NCBI RefSeq assembly: GCF_049340185.1 | Contig: NZ_JBMPPC010000006.1 | Coordinates: 210,336-274,335 of the forward strand | Source of the DNA: Undibacterium sp049340185 | GTDB lineage: Bacteria; Pseudomonadota; Gammaproteobacteria; Burkholderiales; Burkholderiaceae_D | Direction of reading: 5' to 3' | Length of the DNA: 64,000 nucleotides | Shown: one piece after another, positions 7,649 through 15,674 of the stretch | Layout: each line of letters opens with the position of its first letter | How positions within the stretch are numbered: position 1 is the stretch's first letter | Made by a program: the position numbers and the translations under genes | The notes under the pieces: generated by a model | What the model saw: only the letters and a program-made list of their open reading frames with translations | What the model was told of the DNA's origin: nothing | Database searches by the model: none

Positions 7649-8443
7649 TTACTCAAAAACCGGATCAATCGTGAGTGGTGCAGTGGCGCTCAGGATTTGG
7701 CCTTGCTGTGACCAGGCGGCGAACTGGTAGGTGATGGATTTGTAATTGCCAGCGTTGGTGATGGCTGCGCCTTGCTTGTCGGTGACTTCTGCCCAGGTAG
7801 ATGATTGTCCTGTGCTTTTGAATTTGAGTATGACGTCTGTCGCTGTGTGCAGGTAGGTGAATTTCACTCCGGTGCATTTTTTATTATTGATGCTGGTATC
7901 GCCGACGTAGTGCAGGTAGTCGAGTGCCTGATTGCAGGCGGTGCGTAAATCACTGGCGTCGTACAGACCGTCGGGGCGGCTGATGAGGGAGATCCAGGGT
8001 TGACGTGTATAGGCGTCGAGTTTGCGGTTTAACCGGAGTTCGGCATTTTCATCATAAGCCGTTTTCATCAAAGGAATGCTGGCGCGGCCGTAGGCATCCA
8101 GCGGCAGGTCGAGCTGGAGGCTGCGGCTGCGCAGACTGAGCGTCAGGTGCTCTGCGCTGACATTTTTTTCCTTGGGAATAAAGCGGTAATGCTGCTGGAT
8201 GAAATTTTTGGGTTTGCCATATTTTTCAAACCAGATCATGGCGCGGTAGGTATTGCGGTAGCTGATCCATTCGCTTTCTTCGGACAATATCTGCTTACCT
8301 GCTAAGTCTGTCGGGCTTGCCACGCTTACCGTGCTCGTCGCACCCGCTGCGCCCGCGACCCCAATCACAGCAGGCGTCTGCGCAGCAGCCACTCCGCTGG
8401 TGAGCAGTAAAGTGAGGAGCAGGGAAGAGGTTGTCGTGATCAT
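7649..8443 (-). CDS. Hypothetical secreted protein of the MipA/two-component cluster
   Basis: A 264-residue protein with a signal peptide ending in GVAAA-Q. The mature part has no motif I can name with certainty. Two cysteines (ACNQ and KKCTG) may form a disulfide. It follows the MipA/OmpV gene by 8 bases and so is probably in its operon. In Vibrio, OmpV-like genes next to the CarRS/VprAB two-component system are accompanied by a DUF2861 protein of similar size; whether this is the same family is unproven. Confidence 0.65.
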   Translation of the reverse strand: MITTTSSLLLTLLLTSGVAAAQTPAVIGVAGAAGATSTVSVASPTDLAGKQILSEESEWISYRNTYRAMIWFEKYGKPKNFIQQHYRFIPKEKNVSAEHLTLSLRSRSLQLDLPLDAYGRASIPLMKTAYDENAELRLNRKLDAYTRQPWISLISRPDGLYDASDLRTACNQALDYLHYVGDTSINNKKCTGVKFTYLHTATDVILKFKSTGQSSTWAEVTDKQGAAITNAGNYKSITYQFAAWSQQGQILSATAPLTIDPVFE

Positions 8444-8451
8444 GGCTGGTA

Positions 8452-9252
8452 TCAGAAACGATAAGCTAAACCGCTATGTATCGTCAGGTAATTGCGCTGA
8501 CTGACCAGAGGGCTGCGGGCGGCACTGTTGGTCAGATGCACGGCAGAGACTCCTGAGGTCAGTAATACGCTGGCGCTGATTTCCCAGTTCCAGTTAACTC
8601 CCAGATGTACATCCTTTATTCCGGCGGATGCGCTGTAGTCTGTGCTGGTTTTATTCGTCGGTGAGAATCCTTCGCTGCCAGATCCGCTGAGCAGCAGCGT
8701 TGGCAAAATGCCGAAATATTTTTCAGTGTAGTCACGGTTCGCCCAGACGATTCCACCGGAGGTGGCAAGCGTATGGTGAGGGACAATTTGGCCAAATATT
8801 TTTTGCACATCAAGCTTCGCCATTAAACCGCCACCATTCGCATGGAGCAGGCTGGTGTTGAACCTGAGTTTGTCATTCAGGTAGTAATTGAAAAACCCAC
8901 CAGCGTTGAGTGCGGCACTGATGTCGCTGCCACCGGCGGCTTTTTCCGCCTCACTGGCAGTGCGGCCGGGCTGATACTGTAGCAGCGGACCGAATTCTAT
9001 CTCTGGGTTCGATGATAAATGCATGCCCGCCGTATAGGGATCCGCGATAAAAATCCCGTTACTCCATTGCATCTGCAGGATAGGCATCAGGGTCGCTTTG
9101 CGTTCCTGCCTGCCTTCGTAATTCGGCGCGGCAGCAACTGCCAGGCCGACAAAAATATCACGACTACCATCCGGCATCACATTAGCAGCGAGCGACTGGG
9201 CATATGATTGGCCGGATAGTGCGGTGAGTGCAATGAGCAAAAGTTTTTTCAT
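8452..9252 (-). CDS. MipA/OmpV-family outer membrane protein
   Basis: A 266-residue outer-membrane beta-barrel. A signal peptide ends in SYA-QS. The mature part begins with VGLAVAAAPNYEG, the usual MipA/OmpV opening, and ends in LAYRF, with the C-terminal phenylalanine needed for BAM insertion. MipA was described as a scaffold for murein synthesis in E. coli; OmpV-like members are induced by osmotic or cationic stress. It lies between an Ig-like lipoprotein gene and a periplasmic protein gene, all leftward, with the response-regulator gene divergent upstream. Confidence 0.88.
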   Translation of the reverse strand: MKKLLLIALTALSGQSYAQSLAANVMPDGSRDIFVGLAVAAAPNYEGRQERKATLMPILQMQWSNGIFIADPYTAGMHLSSNPEIEFGPLLQYQPGRTASEAEKAAGGSDISAALNAGGFFNYYLNDKLRFNTSLLHANGGGLMAKLDVQKIFGQIVPHHTLATSGGIVWANRDYTEKYFGILPTLLLSGSGSEGFSPTNKTSTDYSASAGIKDVHLGVNWNWEISASVLLTSGVSAVHLTNSAARSPLVSQRNYLTIHSGLAYRF

Positions 9253-9356
9253 GTCGGATCAGGTAATTCAAATCGCCTCAGGTAATACGGAAAGTGCACA
9301 ATCCTGTGCGGTCACAGATCAGCACAGGATCGACATTGTAATGCCTGTAGCCAGTC

Positions 9357-10652
9357 TTATTGCACAGTGACCTCGATGAGGGCACTCAGGTCCGGATAAT
9401 CGGTGCGTTGTACTTTGACGTGATAGACGCCGGGTTTTTGCGGTGCCGTGTAATACATACCGATTTCACCCAGACCAAAATCGGCGGGCAAAGGCAGATT
9501 AAAACTGCCGCCGTCGGCTTCGACCACACTCCAGGCAATCGGCTCTACCAGGTAGAACACGTTGGGAGCGTAGTTGATCGACGCACTGAAGTGGTAGCGG
9601 GCACCAGCGGTCAGTGTCAGTGTTTTTAGCGGGACTTTCAGTTCAGGGATGAAGTTGAAATTGCTGCTGGCTTCGACGGTGACAGTGGCCTGCACACTCA
9701 GGTTGGGAAAGTCGTCGCGCTGTACCTTGACGTGATACACGCCAGGTTTGGCAGGTGCCGTGTAGAGGCCGTTGATGTCGATGCTGCCGCCATCGGTTTC
9801 TACAACTTTCCAGCTTACAGGCTGGCGCAGGTAGTAGACATTTTTAGGATAGTTGATAGCGGCGCTGAAGCTCTGTGCTGTGCCGACGGCGAGTCTGACA
9901 TTGGCTGGCTGGATTTCCAGGGTCGGTATAAAACTTGTGTCGGGGTTAGCGAGTGGTTGTCCTGTGGCTTCTGCTTTGGTTAGTAGGGTCAGGGTTTGCG
10001 TGAACTGCGCACTGCTCAATCTGGCTTTTAGTCCATCCAGCAATTTGTCTTGCGTATCGCCGCCATTGGGGTTGGCGCTGGTCGCAGGTTTCAGTGGGGT
10101 GCTGTAAAAATCTGCCAGTGTGCTTGTATCGACGATCCCTTTTAACGCGGTCGTGACATCGTTCTGCGCTGTCTTGATGCTGGTGCTGGTCACGTTTTTT
10201 GCGACACTGTTTGCATCGAAACTGGTGAATATCGTGCTCATGTCGGCGCGCATCAGACGCGTTGACAGCAATTCAGTCAACGGGGTGAGGTTCGCGGTAT
10301 CGCCGGTGATGCTGATGGCATGTAGTTTGCGGCTGTCGGCTGGATTGGTGATTTCTAATACGCAGGGCAGCGTGCCATTCGGGACCGTCACTTTAAAACT
10401 GCCGTCGCTCCCTGTTTTACCTGTTCCTGTGCCGGTACGGCATTTGACACTGACATCGGTACTGGCGATGGCCATACCTGTTGCTGCGGTACCGCTGATG
10501 GTTGGCAGCGTTGTCTTGTTATCGCCAGCACTGTTGCCACCGCACGCGCTGAGCAGTAGGGGAATCATAAGAGCGCTCAATGCGCCAAATATACCAATAC
10601 GGCGAACGACACTGTGATCGGGATGGCGACGGGATAGGTAGCTGGATTTCAC
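9357..10652 (-). CDS. Lipoprotein with carboxypeptidase-like and two Ig-like domains
   Basis: A 431-residue protein starting at GTG (10652), preceded by AGGAG about 9 bases upstream; the open frame extends 66 codons further but lacks this site and the correct signal placement. The lipobox is LLLSAC. A regulatory-like beta domain follows, then a helical stretch, then two homologous Ig-like repeats (about residues 250-335 and 340-430). Each repeat contains an INY-P-NV-YL-P-W-VVE-DGGS pattern and ends with PGVYHVKVQR. The internal duplication is obvious. A surface or periplasmic binding role is inferred. It heads the leftward unit with MipA, and the divergent two-component genes share its 218-base upstream gap. 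Confidence 0.75.
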   Translation of the reverse strand: MKSSYLSRRHPDHSVVRRIGIFGALSALMIPLLLSACGGNSAGDNKTTLPTISGTAATGMAIASTDVSVKCRTGTGTGKTGSDGSFKVTVPNGTLPCVLEITNPADSRKLHAISITGDTANLTPLTELLSTRLMRADMSTIFTSFDANSVAKNVTSTSIKTAQNDVTTALKGIVDTSTLADFYSTPLKPATSANPNGGDTQDKLLDGLKARLSSAQFTQTLTLLTKAEATGQPLANPDTSFIPTLEIQPANVRLAVGTAQSFSAAINYPKNVYYLRQPVSWKVVETDGGSIDINGLYTAPAKPGVYHVKVQRDDFPNLSVQATVTVEASSNFNFIPELKVPLKTLTLTAGARYHFSASINYAPNVFYLVEPIAWSVVEADGGSFNLPLPADFGLGEIGMYYTAPQKPGVYHVKVQRTDYPDLSALIEVTVQ

Positions 10653-10870
10653 TTGGAACGACTCCTGAATGAAGAAGGAAATAGAGGTTGAAATAGGGAT
10701 TGAAGATAAACAATGGGCGTATGGTAGGCCTTGCGATCCAATAAATCCTCTCCGAAACGTCGCTGAATTGTCATGAATTTGTACAAGCCGGTTTAAGACG
10801 TTGTTTTGCGGATTTTGTGTCTGTACATGCAGGTGCCGACGCTTATACAATGCGGAGCTTGGAGGCGTTT

Positions 10871-11581
10871 ATGTACAAACTGATGCTGGTCGAAGATGAT
10901 GCGAAACTCGCGCAACTGGTCGTCGATTATTTACAAGAATATGAATTTACCGTTGATGTGGTAGAGCGTGGCGATACGGCCTTGGCCCGGTTTCAGCAAA
11001 GCCAGCCAGACATCGTGGTGCTTGATCTGATGCTGCCCGGGTTGGACGGCATGCTGGTCTGCCGCCAGATCCGCAATGTCAGTCAGGTGCCGCTGGTGAT
11101 TTTGACGGCGCGTGAAGATACTTTTGATGAAGTATCCGGTCTGGAGCAGGGAGCCGACGATTACATCAATAAGCCGGTACAGCCGAGAGTCTTGCTGGCG
11201 AGATTACGGGCCTTATTACGTCGCCGTGCTGAACCTGCACAAACACCACAGACAGCGCAATCAATCACTGTAGCCAGAGAATTAGCCTTCGGCGCATTGA
11301 GCATCGCCAAGAGCGATCGTGTGGTGCGATGGCGCGGACAGACGGTGGTATTGACGAGTCCGGAATTCAAATTGCTGTTGCTGCTGGCCGAATCGGCGGG
11401 TACGGTACTGTCCCGTAATGACATCCTGAAAGCCATGCGCGGGATAGAATTTGATGGCATTGATCGCAGTATCGACAATACGATTTCGCGCTTGCGGCAG
11501 AAGTTTGATGACAGTGCTGCAGCCCGGATTAAAACAGTCTGGGGCGAGGGCTATCTATTCAGTCCCTCTGCCTGGGAATGA
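10871..11581 (+). CDS. OmpR-family response regulator (RstA-like)
   Basis: A 236-residue regulator: receiver domain (residues 1-117) with acidic pocket ED-D at 8-10, phosphoacceptor D52 in VVLDLMLPG and the conserved lysine in YINKP; and a C-terminal winged helix (about 140-233) with VVLTSPEFKLLLLLAE and RSIDNTISRLRQK, typical of OmpR/PhoB. The start at 10871 follows GGAGG by 6 bases; an upstream in-frame ATG at 10817 would add 18 residues before the receiver fold. The histidine kinase gene follows after 51 bases. The likely target is the divergent MipA cluster (inference). Confidence 0.9.
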   Translation: MYKLMLVEDDAKLAQLVVDYLQEYEFTVDVVERGDTALARFQQSQPDIVVLDLMLPGLDGMLVCRQIRNVSQVPLVILTAREDTFDEVSGLEQGADDYINKPVQPRVLLARLRALLRRRAEPAQTPQTAQSITVARELAFGALSIAKSDRVVRWRGQTVVLTSPEFKLLLLLAESAGTVLSRNDILKAMRGIEFDGIDRSIDNTISRLRQKFDDSAAARIKTVWGEGYLFSPSAWE

Positions 11582-11632
11582 GTGCCATGAGCATCTCGTG
11601 TCTGCATCCGTCATGATCTGGCTCATACGATC

Positions 11633-12937
11633 ATGAACCGGATTTTCTGGCGATTTGTCGTGCTGGTGTTGCTAGCGATTACGCTGGCGTCATTTGCTGT
11701 GTATTTCGCGATTAATCGCTTGTTTGGTGATCCGCTGGAAGAGATCGCCTTGCGCCAAGTTTCGGCTCAGATATTTTTGCTGGAACAATATGTGGATAAA
11801 GCTCCCACCGATGAATGGCTGCTGCGCCTGAATAAGGTCAGGGAAGTATCGAATCTCAACATAGACCTGATCCCTTTGCCGCAAGCGCAATCAGCGCTTG
11901 ACGGTGATCAGCGTTACGCTTTGCAGCGCGGTGAAGTGGTGCTGGATATCGCCAGCAAATCTTTTTATCGTCGGGTTGACCTTAATGACAGTAAATACGC
12001 AGGCAGCGCTGGTGATGTGATTCATGCCAGGGACTTGCCGATTGACGTGGGTGTGGTCTTGAAGATGGAGGCGCTACGTTATGCCATTGTCGCGCTGTTT
12101 TTATTGTTGCCGATTGCGTTCTGGTCACGCTCGCATTGGCGCGGACTTCAGCAATTGTCTGGCGTGGCGGATGAGTTTGGTCAGGGCCATCTGAATACGC
12201 GGATTCAGCTTAGCGAAAGCTCCATCCTGTTCCCGCTGGCAGATTGTATGAACCAGATGGCGAGCCGCATTGATGTGCTGCTAGAGACGCATAAAAACTT
12301 ACTTCACTCGGTATCGCATGAATTGCGCACGCCGATTGCCCGTCTGGAATTCGGTCTGGAGTTATTGCGTAATGCGCCGCAGGCAGTACAAGAAAAACGT
12401 ATCGCGGCGATGGAAGATGATATTCATGAACTAAATGCGCTTGTGAATGAACTGCTGGATCTGACGAAGCTTGATCAGCAACATGCTCTGAAGCGTCAGC
12501 CATTTGCCATCGACGGTATGTTGCAGGATTGTTTGCATGCGATGGAACATCAATTGACAGATCAGGATATCAAGCTGGAACTCGCCAGTGATCTGGGTGA
12601 GTTGAACGGCGATCGCCGCTTGCTCGTGCGAGCCATGGGTAATCTGCTGAGCAATGCGACCAAGTATGGCAATGGTGTAATAAGACTATCCGCACAACGG
12701 TCTGGGACCGGTCAGATAACGATGACGGTCGAAGACAATGGACCTGGTATTCCCGTTGTTGAGCGTAGCAAGATTTTCGATGTGTTTTATCGGATTGACC
12801 GTAGCCGTGACCGGCATACCGGAGGCTTTGGCCTGGGGCTGGCGATCGTACAAAAGGCGATACAGCTGCACGGTGGCAGCGTCGTTGTAGAGGAATCCGC
12901 TTTGGGTGGCGCGAAATTTATTGTGTCCCTGCGGTGA
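11633..12937 (+). CDS. Sensor histidine kinase (RstB-like)
   Basis: A 434-residue inner-membrane kinase. TM1 is at about residues 7-27, a periplasmic sensor of roughly 115 residues follows, then TM2 at about 148-164, a HAMP domain (about 165-215), the dimerisation domain with phosphoaccepting H229 in SVSHELRTP, and an ATP-binding domain with an N-box (GNLLSNATKYG), G1 (VEDNGPGIP) and G2 (GGFGLGLAIVQ). It pairs with the response regulator just upstream. The small periplasmic sensor contains no recognisable ligand motif. Confidence 0.9.
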   Translation: MNRIFWRFVVLVLLAITLASFAVYFAINRLFGDPLEEIALRQVSAQIFLLEQYVDKAPTDEWLLRLNKVREVSNLNIDLIPLPQAQSALDGDQRYALQRGEVVLDIASKSFYRRVDLNDSKYAGSAGDVIHARDLPIDVGVVLKMEALRYAIVALFLLLPIAFWSRSHWRGLQQLSGVADEFGQGHLNTRIQLSESSILFPLADCMNQMASRIDVLLETHKNLLHSVSHELRTPIARLEFGLELLRNAPQAVQEKRIAAMEDDIHELNALVNELLDLTKLDQQHALKRQPFAIDGMLQDCLHAMEHQLTDQDIKLELASDLGELNGDRRLLVRAMGNLLSNATKYGNGVIRLSAQRSGTGQITMTVEDNGPGIPVVERSKIFDVFYRIDRSRDRHTGGFGLGLAIVQKAIQLHGGSVVVEESALGGAKFIVSLR

Positions 12938-13043
12938 CGGTTGTCGCTGAGGATGACGATTCAACGAACCACAAAAACAAAGGCCGCATGATGCTGATGA
13001 CTGCCTTGATTTATGGCCTCACCGCCTCACACGACCTTGATGT

Positions 13044-13067
13044 CTGTCAGCGATGTTCGCCTGACAG
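13044..13067. terminator. Hairpin between convergent genes (weak terminator)
   Basis: CTGTCAG and CTGACAG arms enclose a CGA/TCG inner pairing with a bulged C. It lies between the kinase gene and the convergent peptidase gene. There is no T-tract on either side, so intrinsic termination is uncertain. Confidence 0.35.
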
Positions 13068-13090
13068 CTTAATCAAATACCTCAATCAAA

Positions 13091-14914
13091 TTATTGACTG
13101 ATTGCTTGCGTGCGTTGTTCCAACCAGGCCTTGGCTGCATCGGAGACACGTGGTGACAGGCGTTGCAGTACCGTTGCATGGTAGGCATTGAGCCAGTCAA
13201 TTTCATCATCACGCATTAGTGACAGATCGATACAGCGCGTATCAATCGGGCACAGGGTCATGGTTTCAAATTTCAGATACTCGCCGAACTCACCCTGGTG
13301 GCCAGTGATATTCAGCATCAGGTTTTCGATACGCACACCCCATTTACCCGGACGATAAATGCCAGGCTCATTCGATGTGATCATTCCTGCTTCCATCGCG
13401 GTATGAGGTTCTGGCATCGCGCCGGAAATCGACTGAGGGCCTTCATGCACATTCAGGAAATAGCCGACACCATGACCCGTGCCATGACCGTAATTGATGC
13501 CTTCTGCCCAGATCGGCGCACGTGCCAGCGAATCGAGCATGGGAGACAATGTGCCGCGTGGGAATTGCGCGCGTGACAGATTGATCATGCCTTTTAACAC
13601 CAGCGTGAAATCACGTTTTTGTTCGGCAGAAACGATACCAACAGGAACCACGCGTGTGATGTCTGTCGTACCGTTCAGATATTGGCCGCCAGAGTCGATT
13701 AGCAAAAGGCCGTTGCCTTCGATGACGGCGTGAGATTCAGGCAAGGCGCGGTAGTGCGGCATGGCGCCATTGCCATTGAAGCCGGCAATCGTACCGAAAC
13801 TTGCCGAGACAAAATGTGGCTGACGGGCGCGGGCGGCGGTGATTTGCTCATCAATGGTGAGTTCAGTGATACGTTCTTTGCCGAGAGATGCTTCCAGCCA
13901 GCTAAAGAAGTCACACAGTGCTGCGCCGTCTTGTTCCATCGCTTCGCGCACGAATTGCGCTTCTTGCGGTGTCTTGCGCGATTTCGCAAAGACGGAGGGA
14001 TTGATCGCTTCGATGACCTTGACCGACGCCGGTACCGATTGACGGAAACCGAACGTAATACGGCGCGGGTCGATTAATAAACTGCTGCCTGCAGGCAGTG
14101 CTGCCAATGCTCCGGATGCCTTGGCGTAATCTGCGATATAGACGCCGTCTTTTGCCAGTATCTCAACCAGTGCAGCGGGAACTTTGCCATTGGATACAAA
14201 CAGCGCAGCACTGTCTTGGCTGATCAGGGCATGGCCGACGAACACCGGGTTGTAGCTTACATCAGAGCCGCGCAGGTTGAAGGTCCAGGCGATATCGTCC
14301 ACGGTTGAAACGAAATGCCATTCGGCGGCTTTTGCACGCATTTGTTCGCGCACGAGCGCAAGTTTATCTTGACGGCTGACCACCGCATATGGTGCCAGAT
14401 GTTCAAAGATCGCCGCTTGTGGCAAGGCCGGACGATCTGGCCAGATCTCTTGTAGCAGGTCTTTGCTAGTATCGAGCCGGGTACCATTGGCTTGCAAGGC
14501 TTGCTCCAGCAGGCGGGCTGTCGCCAGTCCTAAAACCGCGCCATCGACACCGACGGTCTGACCAGCTTGCATGGTTGCCGCTAGCCAGTCTATATGCAGG
14601 GTGGCCGCAGCCGATGCGATTTTCATCATCTGTATGCCGGTCGGTGCCAGCTCTTGTTCTGCTTGGCTCCAGTAGCGGCTATCGACCCACAGTCCAGCGA
14701 AATCCGCAGTCACGATCAGAGTGCCGACAGAGCCGGTGAATCCTGAAAAATGCTCACGACCTTGCCAGTGTCCCGGCAAATATTCAGACAGATGCGGATC
14801 TGCCGACGGAATGATGTAGGCATCCAGACCGGCGGTCTGCATGGCAGCGCGCAGTTGTACCAAGCGTGCAGGAATCGGTGAGGTGACGGCGGCTGGGCTG
14901 AGTGGACTGTTCAT
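13091..14914 (-). CDS. Aminopeptidase P family protein (Xaa-Pro aminopeptidase, M24B)
   Basis: A 607-residue enzyme of the long three-domain aminopeptidase P type: two creatinase-like N-terminal domains (about residues 17-320) and a pita-bread catalytic domain (about 325-540) plus a C-terminal extension. Dimetal ligands are visible as D-x(10)-D in LLIDSGGQYLNGTTDITR, H in GHGTGHGVGYFLNVHEG, E in TSNEPGIY and E in GVRIEN. It removes N-terminal residues preceding proline. The ATG at 14914 is chosen because homologues begin close to RLVQLRAAM; the frame is open 55 codons further without supporting features. Length agrees with long-type homologues. Confidence 0.9.
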   Translation of the reverse strand: MNSPLSPAAVTSPIPARLVQLRAAMQTAGLDAYIIPSADPHLSEYLPGHWQGREHFSGFTGSVGTLIVTADFAGLWVDSRYWSQAEQELAPTGIQMMKIASAAATLHIDWLAATMQAGQTVGVDGAVLGLATARLLEQALQANGTRLDTSKDLLQEIWPDRPALPQAAIFEHLAPYAVVSRQDKLALVREQMRAKAAEWHFVSTVDDIAWTFNLRGSDVSYNPVFVGHALISQDSAALFVSNGKVPAALVEILAKDGVYIADYAKASGALAALPAGSSLLIDPRRITFGFRQSVPASVKVIEAINPSVFAKSRKTPQEAQFVREAMEQDGAALCDFFSWLEASLGKERITELTIDEQITAARARQPHFVSASFGTIAGFNGNGAMPHYRALPESHAVIEGNGLLLIDSGGQYLNGTTDITRVVPVGIVSAEQKRDFTLVLKGMINLSRAQFPRGTLSPMLDSLARAPIWAEGINYGHGTGHGVGYFLNVHEGPQSISGAMPEPHTAMEAGMITSNEPGIYRPGKWGVRIENLMLNITGHQGEFGEYLKFETMTLCPIDTRCIDLSLMRDDEIDWLNAYHATVLQRLSPRVSDAAKAWLEQRTQAISQ

Positions 14915-15188
14915 GTGAGCGACGCAATGTGAATGGTGAGTGAGGGTGGAGCGGAGTCGAGTGAGACAATAGCGAGCAACAGGGAATAAAAATCGAATAG
15001 ATTGAATAGAAGCAAATTCAGACAAATGCAGGCAAATTGAGACAAATAAACGATGGTACTTCAGCTTTAATACAGGCAAGTACTAGCAAATAAAGATGTC
15101 AGTATATCGTAGATATATTTAATTCCGCGCCTGAAAAGCAATTTCCAAGTTTGTTCCGTATTTCTTTAAATACGGCGAATGAATCAGC

Positions 15189-15668
15189 TCAATTACGCAA
15201 ATAACGACGCATGACATTCGGTGCGGGTTCATGCGGATTGGCGTGTGAGTATTCAAGCTCTGGTGCAACTTCGAATTGATAGGCAGCGTAAAGATCGAGC
15301 AGGCGCGGCTGATCGACCCGCACGCCAAGGCGCAATTCGTCTACATGTGCCGTCTGCGCTGCATGGATCACGGCTTCCAGCAGATGTTGCGACAGGCTCT
15401 GACCGCGAAATGCCGGTAAGACACCCATGCGCATGATTTCCCAGGTGCCGGAATCGGTATCAAGAGGCAGCCAGCGGACAGAGCCGATGGGTTCTTCCGC
15501 GGCCAGCAAAATGAAACCGCCACCTTGCATCAGATCGCCGGTGACGCGCTCGCTGTCTTCATGATGGCCTGTAGAGCCGGGGGCGACTTTGCCTGCCCAG
15601 CAAGCGCGGGTCAGATGCGCAATCAGTCGCGCATCGTCCATAGTCGCTTCTCTGACCACGATTTCCAT
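15189..15668 (-). CDS. GNAT-family N-acetyltransferase
   Basis: A 159-residue GCN5-type acetyltransferase. The acetyl-CoA binding region is MGVLPAFRGQSLSQHLLEAV (about residues 81-100), with the R/Q-x-x-G-x-G/A motif slightly altered (RGQSLS). It lies 6 bases after the metG stop, so it is probably co-transcribed. The substrate cannot be predicted. Confidence 0.82.
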   Translation of the reverse strand: MEIVVREATMDDARLIAHLTRACWAGKVAPGSTGHHEDSERVTGDLMQGGGFILLAAEEPIGSVRWLPLDTDSGTWEIMRMGVLPAFRGQSLSQHLLEAVIHAAQTAHVDELRLGVRVDQPRLLDLYAAYQFEVAPELEYSHANPHEPAPNVMRRYLRN

Positions 15669-15674
15669 GGCAGA

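Noticed and set aside
10653..10850. 66-codon N-terminal extension of the Ig-like lipoprotein
   Set aside because: The GTG at 10652 follows AGGAG and places the lipobox correctly; the extension would bury the signal peptide.
14915..15079. Extension of aminopeptidase P and a short leftward frame at 15119-15328
   Set aside because: Homologues start near residue 56 of the extension; the short frame overlaps the GNAT gene in another register.
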